64,000 nt of DNA from JBLMYQ01 sp050258375. Lineage in GTDB: Bacteria > Bacillota > Clostridia > Acetivibrionales > UBA4821. Under the pieces are notes generated by a model. It had not been told where the DNA came from and ran no database searches. It saw only the letters and a program-made list of their open reading frames with translations. The stretch spans positions 7,791-71,790 of the forward strand of contig JBLMYQ010000045.1 in the NCBI GenBank assembly GCA_050258375.1. The letters are read 5' to 3'. The translations under genes were made by a program, and so were the position numbers. Shown here piece after piece: positions 1 to 8,777 of the stretch (position 1 is the first letter of the stretch; each line of letters opens with the position of its first letter).

Positions 1-1
1 T

Positions 2-1519
2 AAGGATGAAAAGCTTGCAAGGAAAAGAGTCCTTCTTTCTGAAATGATTAGACAAGCTGTTGCAGGTGACCAAAATGCAAAAAACTATGTAATTAATAAG
101 ATTATTAAAACACTTACAACAGAGATGGATATCAATAATGAAAATATTAATTACATAATTAACTTTAATGATATACAAAAGCTGCCCTATTATTATCAAT
201 TTCATATTCTTACACTAAAGTATGATATCTCAAAAATAATAGATAAATATAATGACCAATTTGGTATAATTGATTTTTCTGATGCAGGTAATAATATTTT
301 TCATAAAGAAACCTTTGAAAAAATAATGGAAAGTGAAACCAGAGAGCAAAACCTGATACTTGATTATATAGAAAAAATCAATGTAATAGCAAATATCGTT
401 TATGCTGAGGTTTATGGCTTATCAATTATAGACAGAATAGAGTTTATGGATATAAACGAAGTAGGTGTTAATGGATTCCAGTATATATGGATACAGCATA
501 GGGGTAGTAAAATCTGGCTGGAATTTTTAGAGTATCCGGATAACAATTTATTAAATAACGTTTGCAAAAATGCAGTAAGCTTCAATTCAAAGGTTGACTT
601 GAGCCCAAGTAATCCGGGCATAATATGTCAAAGATATGACGGTTCACGTATTACATGTTCGCTTCAGCCGTTCTACAGCGAGCCAACTCTTAATCTGAGA
701 AGATTTAATCTTGGTAATTTCAATCCTGATAAAATGGTTAATCTGGGAACCATTGACGAGCTGTCAAGAGACTTGCTTAAAATTCTTATTATGGGCAGAT
801 CAAACATAATCATTGCAGGAGGTATGGGAGACGGAAAATCGACTACATTAATGACCTTGATTAATTTCGTTCCCGGTTCCAGAGCTATTGGCACAATAGA
901 AGAAAACCTTGAGTTAAGGCTTAAAACCCGGCATCCATCAAAAAACGTAATAGAGGCTCAGGCTGTTCCCGGGAAACCAATTTCAAGTGCATTTGAATTT
1001 ATGCTTAAACAAGCCAGAGATATAGTTATACTAGGAGAAATAACAAACTCAGAGGAAGCTACACAGCTGATAAATGTTATGCTGCGTCTTTGCAGAGGTT
1101 CGATGGGAACCTTCCACAGTGAGAATCCAAAAGCTGTTATAATCAATCTTAGAAACTTGCTTCTGAAATCTGGGTTTTATCATAATGAAATGGTTGCTCA
1201 GGCGGACGTTGTTGAAGCAGTAAATATAGTAATTCAAATGACACATGATAATAAAGGCAGAAGATTTGTTGATTATATTACAGAAATAGAGCCGGTGGCT
1301 GATGCGGAAGGGGCGGTAATTACATCTAATTTTAGGCCAAGGCATCTTATGGAAAGAATAAACGGCGAGTTTCATTTTGCAAATACTATTTCAGAGGATT
1401 ATGCTGAAAAGCTGATAAAATACGGTGCAACAAGAGAAGGTATAGATGAAATCAATGCCTTGATAAAAGAAAGAATGAAGAATAATCCAAGGCTGAGAAC
1501 AATGAAAGGTAAGGATTAA
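2..1519 (+). CDS. CpaF/TadA-like secretion ATPase (5' end outside window)
   Basis: Cytoplasmic hexameric ATPase of the type II/IV secretion superfamily that powers assembly of Tad (type IVc) pili. The reading frame is open to the left edge, so the true start is probably upstream; the first internal ATG is at 44. Counting from that ATG, a Walker A motif GGMGDGKST lies at 259-267, a Walker B-like DIVILGE at 326-332 and the family His in GTFHS near 358. The Walker A is slightly unusual, with Met and Asp where GGTGSGKT is common. The gene is followed at once by TadB- and TadC-like genes, which fixes the role as CpaF-like. Family assignment is firm; the exported substrate is inferred from context. 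Confidence 0.85.
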   Translation, partial: KDEKLARKRVLLSEMIRQAVAGDQNAKNYVINKIIKTLTTEMDINNENINYIINFNDIQKLPYYYQFHILTLKYDISKIIDKYNDQFGIIDFSDAGNNIFHKETFEKIMESETREQNLILDYIEKINVIANIVYAEVYGLSIIDRIEFMDINEVGVNGFQYIWIQHRGSKIWLEFLEYPDNNLLNNVCKNAVSFNSKVDLSPSNPGIICQRYDGSRITCSLQPFYSEPTLNLRRFNLGNFNPDKMVNLGTIDELSRDLLKILIMGRSNIIIAGGMGDGKSTTLMTLINFVPGSRAIGTIEENLELRLKTRHPSKNVIEAQAVPGKPISSAFEFMLKQARDIVILGEITNSEEATQLINVMLRLCRGSMGTFHSENPKAVIINLRNLLLKSGFYHNEMVAQADVVEAVNIVIQMTHDNKGRRFVDYITEIEPVADAEGAVITSNFRPRHLMERINGEFHFANTISEDYAEKLIKYGATREGIDEINALIKERMKNNPRLRTMKGKD

Positions 1520-1524
1520 ATATT

Positions 1525-2523
1525 ATGCAGATGGGCGTAAATTCAAATAGTATAGCAATATATGAAAAGGTACAGCCATTATCTGCACAACAGTTCTTGG
1601 TAATACTTATTATTTATGTAATGATACTTGCTATTAGTTATTACATAATTGACATTATAGAAAAATCCAAGGTAAAAAAGCTTACCAAGCCTAAGTTTAT
1701 ATATCTAAAGACAAGCTTTTTAAACAAATATATTGATAAGCTGTTTGAAGTGCCAATTATTGAAAAATACTTAAAAAGAATATCAGGTAAATTATCTTAC
1801 TTTAATTCGTATGACGCTAGGGTAAATTACAGAAATGCATTATTATTATCAATTGTAATAATAACAACGTCAATAATAATGTTTACAGCACTGGTTGTAA
1901 TGTTCAAGGCAAGTATATGGTACTTATATCTCTTATATATTATAGTTATTGTTTTAATAATATATATTTCATTAAACTTCTATGGTGAAATGAAAGAGTT
2001 AAAGCTTGCAAAGCAGCTGCCGGAAGCTTTAAACGATTTAAAAATTGCATATGATAACAAAAAACGTCTTAAATTGGCAATACTCGAAGCCTATGATGAT
2101 ATGCCCAAAGATATAAGAAGAGAGTTTGCAAGACTGGCAGAATCTGATAACCTGGAAGAATCTATTATATTTTTAAGAAATAGAGTGAAAAATGATTGGT
2201 TCAAAATAGTATTGACTCTTATGCTGTTAGCAGTACAGAAAGGTGATAAGGAAGGAGCTCTGTCAGACCAGCTTCAAAACCTAAATGGTATAATATCTCA
2301 GGAAATACTTATAAAAGAATCAAATAGGTTAATGTTTCAATTATATAAGATATTTGTTCTTGCGTCTCCGCTGTTTGCTTTCTTTTTAAGAAATAATCTT
2401 ATGGCAATGAGCGATGATATAGCAAAACTATATCAATCAGTTAATGCAGCAAATGCACTGTCAGGAATTTTTATATTATGCATAATTGCGTATTTCGTAC
2501 TTGATACATTCGAAAAAATTTAG
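1525..2523 (+). CDS. TadB-like inner-membrane platform protein
   Basis: Probable polytopic membrane protein of the Tad/type II secretion F-domain family, which forms the platform on which the CpaF ATPase acts. It is 332 aa, with hydrophobic segments near residues 23-43, 105-155 and 290-330 and a cytosolic helical stretch between about 165 and 290 typical of T2SSF domains. It starts 5 bp after the ATPase gene, with AAAGGTAAGG as ribosome site inside that gene. Sequence similarity to TadB is weak by eye; order (ATPase, two F-domain proteins, pilin) is the main support. Confidence 0.7.
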   Translation: MQMGVNSNSIAIYEKVQPLSAQQFLVILIIYVMILAISYYIIDIIEKSKVKKLTKPKFIYLKTSFLNKYIDKLFEVPIIEKYLKRISGKLSYFNSYDARVNYRNALLLSIVIITTSIIMFTALVVMFKASIWYLYLLYIIVIVLIIYISLNFYGEMKELKLAKQLPEALNDLKIAYDNKKRLKLAILEAYDDMPKDIRREFARLAESDNLEESIIFLRNRVKNDWFKIVLTLMLLAVQKGDKEGALSDQLQNLNGIISQEILIKESNRLMFQLYKIFVLASPLFAFFLRNNLMAMSDDIAKLYQSVNAANALSGIFILCIIAYFVLDTFEKI

Positions 2524-2552
2524 GCATCTAATAGCAAAGGTGGTGAGCAGCC

Positions 2553-3632
2553 ATTCAGATAAATAACATTCTAAAGATAAAGAAAAAATATTTAGTAAAG
2601 AAAACGTTTAAAGATACTTGGTCGTATAAGTATGTTCTTAAATATCTATATCCGCAGGAAGGCTCAAAGGCATACATTTATTATAAAAAGCTAATAGAAA
2701 AATCGCTAATGAATCTTAAAGTAGAGGATTTTTGGAACATAAAAATGCTTTTTGCTATTGGAGCACTTGTATTGATTCTAATGATTACTAAATCAAATAT
2801 TTATTATGGCTCAAAGGAAATAATAAATGCTACTGATAATAGCTCCGCACTGCTTTTTACAGAAAATAAATCGGAAAAAGAGATTCAAAAGCAAATTGAA
2901 GAAACCCAGAAGAAAGAGAAAATAATCTTTGATAAGGTATATGAACTTGTTAAGCTGGAAAAGGATGAGGTTACAGCAGTAAACATCATAATGCAATATA
3001 TTGAGAAGAATAAACTTGAAATCGATAATGTTCCTTCGGAAGATACAGCTAGGCGTATTTATAAAAAGATTCAAAAATACAATGCTATGCAGGAGACAGA
3101 TTATTTTGGCATATTAATAATAGTTGTGTTTGCATTCTTTTTACCTGAAGCATACCTGATGTTTAAGAGCTATATGATGAAGTTCTATATATACAATGAG
3201 TATTTGAAATTAGAAGTAACAGCTATAATGGTAGGGAAGCTTGAGCCTATTAAAGTTGAAGAGATCCTGAATGTATTATCCGATAACAGTAAGTATTTTA
3301 AAAAGTATATTGATGAAGTAAGATTTAATTACTTTAACGTTAAGGATGGAAATGCAAGGGCTTTTGATTCTGTACTTGCCAAGGTATCGCATAAAGAGCT
3401 CAGGTATCTTTTGAAAGCACTGCAGCAGGCATCAGAGGCTGATTTGAAAATGACAATAGAAAACCTCGAAAATCAGAGAAACAGTAACAAGGAATTCAGA
3501 AATATTAAGGAGGCAAGCAAATTAAAAAAGAAGGAGTTGGTAGGGATATTGATAATACTTATTATTTTGGCAGCAATTTCCGCATATGCCTTTACTCCAT
3601 TCGAACAGTTAATGAATGACTTTAGTATTTAA
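2553..3632 (+). CDS. TadC-like membrane protein, probably starting at ATT
   Basis: Second T2SSF-type platform protein of the Tad locus, with hydrophobic segments near the N-terminal third, the middle (EAYLMFKSY region) and the C-terminus. The first ATG in frame is at 2709, but it has no ribosome site, while the frame stays open upstream to a TGA at 2544. The near-consensus Shine-Dalgarno AAAGGTGGTGAG at 2536-2547 sits 9 nt before an ATT at 2553, and the intervening 52 codons read as a lysine-rich coding sequence. I therefore choose ATT as start (359 aa). The alternative, a 307-aa protein from 2709, would leave 185 nt of unexplained open frame. Role is inferred from the neighbours. Confidence 0.65.
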   Translation: MQINNILKIKKKYLVKKTFKDTWSYKYVLKYLYPQEGSKAYIYYKKLIEKSLMNLKVEDFWNIKMLFAIGALVLILMITKSNIYYGSKEIINATDNSSALLFTENKSEKEIQKQIEETQKKEKIIFDKVYELVKLEKDEVTAVNIIMQYIEKNKLEIDNVPSEDTARRIYKKIQKYNAMQETDYFGILIIVVFAFFLPEAYLMFKSYMMKFYIYNEYLKLEVTAIMVGKLEPIKVEEILNVLSDNSKYFKKYIDEVRFNYFNVKDGNARAFDSVLAKVSHKELRYLLKALQQASEADLKMTIENLENQRNSNKEFRNIKEASKLKKKELVGILIILIILAAISAYAFTPFEQLMNDFSI

Positions 3633-3665
3633 AAAATATTTTATAATTTTAAGGGGGAATCTTTT

Positions 3666-4160
3666 ATGATTAAGAGCTTAAAAAACGTACTAAAAAGTAA
3701 AAAAGGTCAGATTGGTGAAATACTTGTAGTAGTAGTACTTATTATTTTGGCGGTACTTGGTATAGTAAAATATGTAATGCCGATGTTTGATAAAAATCAG
3801 GCTCTTGCAGGTTCAGCCGGAGGTCAAATGGACAGGATGGCAACTGATGCAAAAAATGCAAAATGGGGCAATGTTGGTGATGAGGTACCGGCACAAACAG
3901 TTATAAATACATGGAATGAAATTGTTGCTTCACGTTTATTATCAGGAAAGAATAGTGACATAGCAAGCGATGCAACACTGTCTTACACCAACACAGGTGC
4001 TGGTGCACCATATAACCTAGCTTCAGGGTCTAGCCAAACATTTGCTGAACATGAGGCAGGAGTTTCAAAAATAAATAGAGCAGCTACATATTATGTTACA
4101 ACTATAAACATTGATAGGGGAACAGGATTGCTTAAAGATATAACATATATTCAAAAATAG
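3666..4160 (+). CDS. Pilin-like protein with class III-type leader
   Basis: A 164-aa protein with a basic N-terminus, the junction KKGQIGEIL at residues 12-20 and one hydrophobic helix (about 19-38), as in prepilins cleaved by A24 peptidases. Cleavage after Gly14 would put the acidic residue at +4, whereas Flp and type IV pilins usually have Glu at +5. The rest is a soluble, Ala/Asn/Thr-rich domain. A strong ribosome site (AAGGGGGAA) and a following perfect hairpin suggest it is the most abundant product of the operon. It is probably the structural subunit of the Tad-like fibre; it is longer than a classical Flp pilin (50-80 aa) and I do not recognise its C-terminal domain. Confidence 0.6.
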   Translation: MIKSLKNVLKSKKGQIGEILVVVVLIILAVLGIVKYVMPMFDKNQALAGSAGGQMDRMATDAKNAKWGNVGDEVPAQTVINTWNEIVASRLLSGKNSDIASDATLSYTNTGAGAPYNLASGSSQTFAEHEAGVSKINRAATYYVTTINIDRGTGLLKDITYIQK

Positions 4161-4175
4161 TAATTAATTTGAAGG

Positions 4176-4210
4176 AATATGGATACTGGTAACAAGCCAG
4201 TATCCATATT
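4176..4210 (+). terminator. Perfect 14-bp hairpin after the pilin-like gene
   Basis: Arms 4176-4189 and 4197-4210 are perfectly complementary around a 7-nt loop. Only a short, interrupted T stretch follows, so it is either a weak terminator or an mRNA-stabilising 3' end that would raise pilin output above that of the downstream genes. Confidence 0.6.
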
Positions 4211-4227
4211 TGAATGGGTGTGTAAGT

Positions 4228-5013
4228 ATGAAAATAATAAATAAAGTTAAAACTGAAAAAGGACAAATAGCGGACATTTTAATGTTCTTCTTTTTCATTG
4301 TTTTTGTTATATATTTCATAATCCTATTTACATCTATGCAGTTATTTTTTAATACTCAAAAGATGGTTGATAGTGTTGTCAGAGACGAAATTGAAATAGT
4401 AAGAACAAAAGGAATACTTACTACATCTGAGTATGAAAACTTTCTTGGAAAGCTTGGCAAATATGGGAACTTTAATATTATTGTAATTGCAGAAAAGCAG
4501 GATGAGGCTGGCAATCGGGGGAGATATTTTTCATTGGATACTATTCTTGATAAACCATTTAAGGTTGGTGACTTTATTAAGTTTTTTGTTGAATCAAAAA
4601 AGCCTTCTCTTTTTGCTGATATTCTGCAAAGGAACTTTATGTTTGGATACAATGGAAAGGGCGGTTCAAGCTTCAGGATGCAATCTCAGGCTTCCGGAAT
4701 GGTTTGCAGTGATGGATTTATTAAAGGCATAGAGGTTATTAATATTATAAACAAATATTTTGACACTGGCGTTGCTCAACCAGCGGATGGGATATTTTTA
4801 CAGACTCTGAATTATACATCCATTCCGGTTGGACAGGATCCAACTAGCCTTTCAGCTAACATTGTTCAACAGACCGGAAAGTACGATGTATCAATTCCTG
4901 AACGGACAACAGATAAATGGATTGACTATGAGGGTAGGTATTCTATGGAAGTTACGCCTGATGGTGATTATAGAATTAAGAAAATAGTTTTTACTGAATT
5001 GCTTAAGAGATAG
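4228..5013 (+). CDS. TadE-like pseudopilin
   Basis: 261 aa from the ATG at 4228; a TTG at 4210 in the same frame would add six residues but overlaps the preceding hairpin. Residues 11-16 read KGQIAD, followed by a hydrophobic helix (about 17-40), the same leader style as the preceding pilin-like protein, again with an acidic residue at +4 after Gly12. The remainder is a soluble domain without recognisable motifs. By position (after the pilin, before another single-pass protein and the prepilin peptidase) it is probably a minor pseudopilin of TadE/TadF type. Confidence 0.55.
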   Translation: MKIINKVKTEKGQIADILMFFFFIVFVIYFIILFTSMQLFFNTQKMVDSVVRDEIEIVRTKGILTTSEYENFLGKLGKYGNFNIIVIAEKQDEAGNRGRYFSLDTILDKPFKVGDFIKFFVESKKPSLFADILQRNFMFGYNGKGGSSFRMQSQASGMVCSDGFIKGIEVINIINKYFDTGVAQPADGIFLQTLNYTSIPVGQDPTSLSANIVQQTGKYDVSIPERTTDKWIDYEGRYSMEVTPDGDYRIKKIVFTELLKR

Positions 5014-5051
5014 TCCATAAAACCAATAAGTAGTAAACCGGGGTGTTTAAG

Positions 5052-6131
5052 ATGCTCAGAAAGCTTAAAGGCTCAAATGGTGGGGGTTCAATATTTCCAA
5101 TAATATTAACCATAATTGTATCAACAATATTTATGTTTAGTATATTTGTGATAAATCTTGATACCCATCTACGTGAGCTTCAAAAAAACAGATACATAAA
5201 AGCGGTTGATATGGCGGTAAATACAGCTATGGCTAATGTTGAGCTTACAGATGAGATTCAAACTGTAAATGCAGCATCCCAACAAGGACAAATGGGTCTT
5301 TTATACGAAGCATCCAGCTTTGATTATTTGGCAGCTGGATATGAGAGTCATAAAAGAATAAGAATAAATAAAGAAGCACTTATGGATACGTTTTACAATG
5401 TATTGCTTAGAAATTTTCAAATCAAAGGGCTTGATAATGTTGGTAATTTTCAGCGATATGTGCCTTTAAAGGCAGTACTTGAGTATGATACCATATCAGT
5501 ATCTTCGGGTATTCACTTTGATAGTACAAAAAATAAATATGTAGATGACTGGCAGGATATCAGGCTTTGCTTTAAATGTGAAGGAGTTACTACAGGCGTA
5601 ATTACTGATGTATATATGACTATAGGTGATAGATGCTACATTATTAAGCCTAGTGCAGCTGCTGCTACGGATATGCAGGAAAAATTTAAAGAAAAAAATA
5701 GGATATATTTTATTCCTCCAAACAAGCAAGAGGATGATCCTGCTAACCCAGGTCATAAAAAGATGTTGGAAGGAGATGACCCGGATAATCCGGGCAGTAA
5801 AATACCTCTTGATTTAGTGATGGATACTCAGAAAAAAAATCGTGAAATGTCCAGATTTGTCCAAAATGTTCTTCGTTCTTATGCTAACATTCAAAAGACA
5901 AACAAAAATCTGGAATATCAAATGTCAATAGCAGAGTTTGATTACACAATTGACAAAAATGCCAAACAAATAGCAGATAGAGTTAATGGAAGTATTAATG
6001 CGGCAAAGGATGTAACCTTCTACTGTTTGGTTGAAGGACTGCCAATGAAGTCATTATTAAACGATCAAATAAATAGGTCATTCTCTACATTTAGTTATGG
6101 AGGAGCAGCCATAAAGAGGGCAGATGAATAA
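5052..6131 (+). CDS. TadF/TadG-like single-pass protein
   Basis: 359 aa from the ATG at 5052, which lies 7 nt after GGGGTG; the GTG at 5043 is inside that site. A Gly/Ser-rich N-terminus (GSNGGGS) precedes one hydrophobic helix at about residues 14-36, then a long soluble domain containing a DDPANPGHKK / DDPDNPGSK repeat near its middle. It resembles minor pseudopilins at the end of Tad loci in architecture only. It directly abuts the prepilin peptidase gene, so translation is probably coupled. No catalytic motif was seen. Confidence 0.5.
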   Translation: MLRKLKGSNGGGSIFPIILTIIVSTIFMFSIFVINLDTHLRELQKNRYIKAVDMAVNTAMANVELTDEIQTVNAASQQGQMGLLYEASSFDYLAAGYESHKRIRINKEALMDTFYNVLLRNFQIKGLDNVGNFQRYVPLKAVLEYDTISVSSGIHFDSTKNKYVDDWQDIRLCFKCEGVTTGVITDVYMTIGDRCYIIKPSAAAATDMQEKFKEKNRIYFIPPNKQEDDPANPGHKKMLEGDDPDNPGSKIPLDLVMDTQKKNREMSRFVQNVLRSYANIQKTNKNLEYQMSIAEFDYTIDKNAKQIADRVNGSINAAKDVTFYCLVEGLPMKSLLNDQINRSFSTFSYGGAAIKRADE

Positions 6132-6716
6132 ATGATAATTGGATTAGCCTTAAAAATAATCATAGCTGTAATATTAGTATTCATATCTTATAAGGATATC
6201 AAAGAAAGAATCATACCAAACTGGGCAGTTGCTGTAGTGCTATGCTTATCAACAGTTTGGTATTTTCTTTACAGCAGAGATATTAAGGATTATTTTTTCT
6301 ATATATTCCTTCTCAGTATGCCATTGCTAATCTTAAGCTTCATATTGGACAGCTTATCAGATATAAAGCATAGTGTTTATGGGTATGTGGTTATTCTGAT
6401 TTCTGTTGTAACTGCAGTGCTTATACCTGCTGATTCTAGGACAAAATATATTACTGCATGCTTGATTATTCTTTTGCTGACATTATTGGAAGGGTTATTT
6501 AATAAGAAGCAGGAAGAGGAAGAAGAAGGTTTAAGTATTGGCGGAGGGGACATAAAGCTTATTGCAGGATTAGGTCCTGTTTTGCAAATGAATGGTGTTG
6601 TATTTTTGTTCATTTCATTTTTAACAGCATATATTTATATGAAGATTAAGCGGGAAAAGGATATCTGTCTGGCACCATTTATGCTTATTGGATATTTGGT
6701 GATGTTGTTTATATAA
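6132..6716 (+). CDS. A24 prepilin peptidase (TadV/CpaA type)
   Basis: Integral membrane aspartic protease that removes the leader of prepilins. The two catalytic Asp are visible: one in SYKDIKERIIPN (N-terminal third) and one in the GGGDIKL motif, the family GxGD signature, in the C-terminal half. Length (194 aa) and multiple membrane helices fit the short TadV/CpaA subtype that lacks the N-methylation domain. Its ATG follows the stop of the previous gene with no gap. Its presence supports processing of the KGQI-type leaders encoded just upstream. Confidence 0.85.
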   Translation: MIIGLALKIIIAVILVFISYKDIKERIIPNWAVAVVLCLSTVWYFLYSRDIKDYFFYIFLLSMPLLILSFILDSLSDIKHSVYGYVVILISVVTAVLIPADSRTKYITACLIILLLTLLEGLFNKKQEEEEEGLSIGGGDIKLIAGLGPVLQMNGVVFLFISFLTAYIYMKIKREKDICLAPFMLIGYLVMLFI

Positions 6717-6737
6717 AAGAAAGGAATGATAATTAAG

Positions 6738-7082
6738 ATGAAGGTTATCAATAAAACAAAAAATACAATAATATGTGAGAGCTGTGGCTGGGCTGATACA
6801 TTATATACTAGAGCCAAAGGTCTTTTAGGAAGAAAAAGTATTGCAGATGATGAGGGATTAGTGATAACTGGCTGTAGAAGCATTCATTCTTTTTTTATGA
6901 AGTTCCCAATTTGCGCAATATTTATTGATAAAAATAATAAAGTAGTAAAGGTTCTTGAAAACTTTAAGGTTAACAGATTATCAGGTTATTATATCAAAGC
7001 TGATAAGGTTATAGAGCTTCCTCCCTGGAAGGCAAAGAATACTTTTACAAGCATAGGGGATATTATCGAATTTAATAAATAA
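6738..7082 (+). CDS. DUF192 family protein
   Basis: Small protein (114 aa) of the DUF192 family, recognised from the order TRAKGLLGRKS, the MKFPICAIFID segment after a Ser-Phe-Phe, and the terminal ELPPWKAK. The molecular function of the family is not established. The ATG at 6738 is preferred because the ribosome site AGAAAGGA (6718-6725) touches the in-frame ATG at 6726. It is the last gene of the Tad-like operon, before a clear terminator, which suggests a link to the export system. Confidence 0.75.
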   Translation: MKVINKTKNTIICESCGWADTLYTRAKGLLGRKSIADDEGLVITGCRSIHSFFMKFPICAIFIDKNNKVVKVLENFKVNRLSGYYIKADKVIELPPWKAKNTFTSIGDIIEFNK

Positions 7083-7099
7083 AGTGAATCTTCCCATTA

Positions 7100-7133
7100 A
7101 ATCCTGTCTATTATATGACAGGATTCCTTTTTC
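7100..7133 (+). terminator. Rho-independent terminator of the Tad-like operon
   Basis: Perfect 9-bp stem (7100-7108 with 7117-7125) with an 8-nt loop, followed by CCTTTTTC. It separates the Tad-like operon from spo0A. Confidence 0.85.
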
Positions 7134-7164
7134 TAAAAAAAAGTAAAATTTTTACAAATAATAC

Positions 7165-7192
7165 TTGAATAATTAAAAAATTATATTATAAT
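7165..7192 (+). promoter_or_regulatory. Likely sigma-A promoter of spo0A
   Basis: TTGAAT at 7165-7170 and a consensus TATAAT at 7187-7192 with a 16-nt spacer, about 50 nt before the spo0A start. No convincing sigma-H element or Spo0A box was found here. Confidence 0.55.
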
Positions 7193-7242
7193 GGGAATGA
7201 AAAGAAAATTTACTATATTTATGGAAAAGGAGGACAAGCATT

Positions 7243-8049
7243 TTGGAAGGAAAAATCACAGTGTTAATTGCAGATGACAACAGAGAATTTGGAGAAATCC
7301 TATCAGAATATTTACAGTCTCATAATGATATAGAGGTAATTGGGGTTGCAAAGGACGGATTAGAAGCTTTTCAAATGATTGAAAAGAAAAAGCCGGATGT
7401 TGCAATATTAGATATAATAATGCCTCATCTTGATGGTCTGGGTGTATTAGAAAAGATTAATGTCACACAAATACCAAAAAGACCGCTTTGTATCATGCTT
7501 ACTGCTGTTGGACAGGATAAGATAACGCAGAAAGCAATGGCCTTAGGTGCAGAATACTATATAGTAAAGCCTTTTGATATGGATATTCTTGTAAACAGAA
7601 TCAGAGAATTAAAAAAGATTAACAACAGTAAGGTGAGCTTCTTTAAAACTGAGCAGTCTGCTGAACAAAAAGTACCTTATGTTAATACCTCAACGAAAAG
7701 CTTAGAAACAGAGGTTACAAACATAATACATGAAATTGGAGTTCCGGCACATATAAAAGGTTATCAATACCTTAGGGATGCAATCATAATGGTTATAAAG
7801 GACATAGAAGTAATAAACGCTATTACCAAGCTGCTTTATCCATCAATAGCAAAAATGTATAATACTACACCGAGCAGGGTTGAAAGAGCAATAAGACATG
7901 CTATTGAGGTTGCATGGAGCAGAGGCCAAATGGAAACCATTGATTCGTTGTTTAAATATACAATTAATGTAGGAAAAGGAAAACCTACAAATTCCGAATT
8001 CATTGCAATGATTGCTGATAAACTGAGACTAGAATTAAAAGTAAGTTAA
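7243..8049 (+). CDS. spo0A: Sporulation master regulator Spo0A
   Basis: Response regulator that, once phosphorylated, switches on early sporulation genes. Receiver domain at residues 1-120 with the acidic pair Asp11/Asp12, phospho-acceptor Asp57 in VAILDIIMP and the Lys of IVKPFD; C-terminal Spo0A DNA-binding domain from about 155, with the near-invariant [25 protein letters not shown] recognition region near residues 208-228. The start is TTG at 7243, 7 nt after AAAAGGAGGAC. It is monocistronic here, between two terminators. spoIVB, its usual upstream neighbour in Bacillus and many clostridia, is instead at the far end of the window. Confidence 0.97.
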   Translation: MEGKITVLIADDNREFGEILSEYLQSHNDIEVIGVAKDGLEAFQMIEKKKPDVAILDIIMPHLDGLGVLEKINVTQIPKRPLCIMLTAVGQDKITQKAMALGAEYYIVKPFDMDILVNRIRELKKINNSKVSFFKTEQSAEQKVPYVNTSTKSLETEVTNIIHEIGVPAHIKGYQYLRDAIIMVIKDIEVINAITKLLYPSIAKMYNTTPSRVERAIRHAIEVAWSRGQMETIDSLFKYTINVGKGKPTNSEFIAMIADKLRLELKVS

Positions 8050-8064
8050 TATAAGCTGATATAC

Positions 8065-8104
8065 AGCCCCCGGTTTAGAAATCTAAATCAGGGGCTATTA
8101 TTTT
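8065..8104 (+). terminator. Terminator of spo0A
   Basis: AGCCCC (8065-8070) pairs with GGGGCT (8091-8096), with an inner GTTTAG/CTAAAT stem, followed by ATTATTTT. Confidence 0.8.
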
Positions 8105-8130
8105 GCCTTTTTGAAAGGTGATAAAAAACT

Positions 8131-8207
8131 TGTTGTTTTAAGAAGAAAACTTCTTTAAAACGACAGCCGGTTTTGACAGGCTATTTAGGAATGTTTGTCT
8201 AAAATAG
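8131..8207 (+). other. Three consecutive hairpins before the signal peptidase gene
   Basis: Arms 8131-8145 and 8150-8165 form a long imperfect stem around AAAA; 8165-8168 pairs with 8179-8182; 8181-8186 pairs with 8202-8207. The array ends about 20 nt before the ribosome site of the next gene, so it may be a structured leader. It matches no riboswitch class I know. Confidence 0.4.
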
Positions 8208-8237
8208 TGGTGGAAAGTAAATTGTGAGGTGAGATGG

Positions 8238-8777
8238 ATGCTAAGATTTATAAGCTTTATTAAATATGTAATGATAGTTTTATTAGCGGTGGTTTTAGCC
8301 TATCTGGTATTCCTTATAATTGGGGTCAGAAGTAATCCTGAAAAAATAAAAAGTGTTTTAGGATATATACCGATGACGGTTGCTTCTGGCAGTATGAGCC
8401 CTAATTTAAATGCTGGTGATTTGATTATTGTTAAAGAAACCAAACCTGAAAAAATAAATTATAACGATATTATATCATTTAAATTTGAGGATAATAGGAT
8501 AATTACACATAGAGCAATTGAAGTATTTAAAAATTCTAATGAAGTCAAAATACAAACCAAAGGAGATGCAAATGATGATGTAGATGATTGGGACGTATCA
8601 AATAAGAACTTAATTGGTGTAGTGTGTTTTAAAATACCTCTGGGAGGATATTTTGTAAAATGCATGGCTAGCTGGAAGGGTATTGTAATAATGATGGTAA
8701 TACCAATATTTTTTATAATTAGCGGCGAGTTAAAGCAGGTATTATGTAATATACCTATACAGGAGTTGAACAAATGA
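8238..8777 (+). CDS. SipW-like type I signal peptidase
   Basis: Membrane-bound signal peptidase of the ER/SipW subtype (Ser-His type rather than Ser-Lys). Hydrophobic helix at about residues 8-30; catalytic Ser in VASGSMSPNL; the family His in RIITHRAIE; C-terminal hydrophobic anchor at about 145-165. The ATG at 8238 follows GAGGTGAG, which contains the in-frame GTG at 8229. SipW-type enzymes usually process a few dedicated substrates encoded next to them, so the overlapping downstream gene is a candidate substrate or partner. Confidence 0.85.
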   Translation: MLRFISFIKYVMIVLLAVVLAYLVFLIIGVRSNPEKIKSVLGYIPMTVASGSMSPNLNAGDLIIVKETKPEKINYNDIISFKFEDNRIITHRAIEVFKNSNEVKIQTKGDANDDVDDWDVSNKNLIGVVCFKIPLGGYFVKCMASWKGIVIMMVIPIFFIISGELKQVLCNIPIQELNK

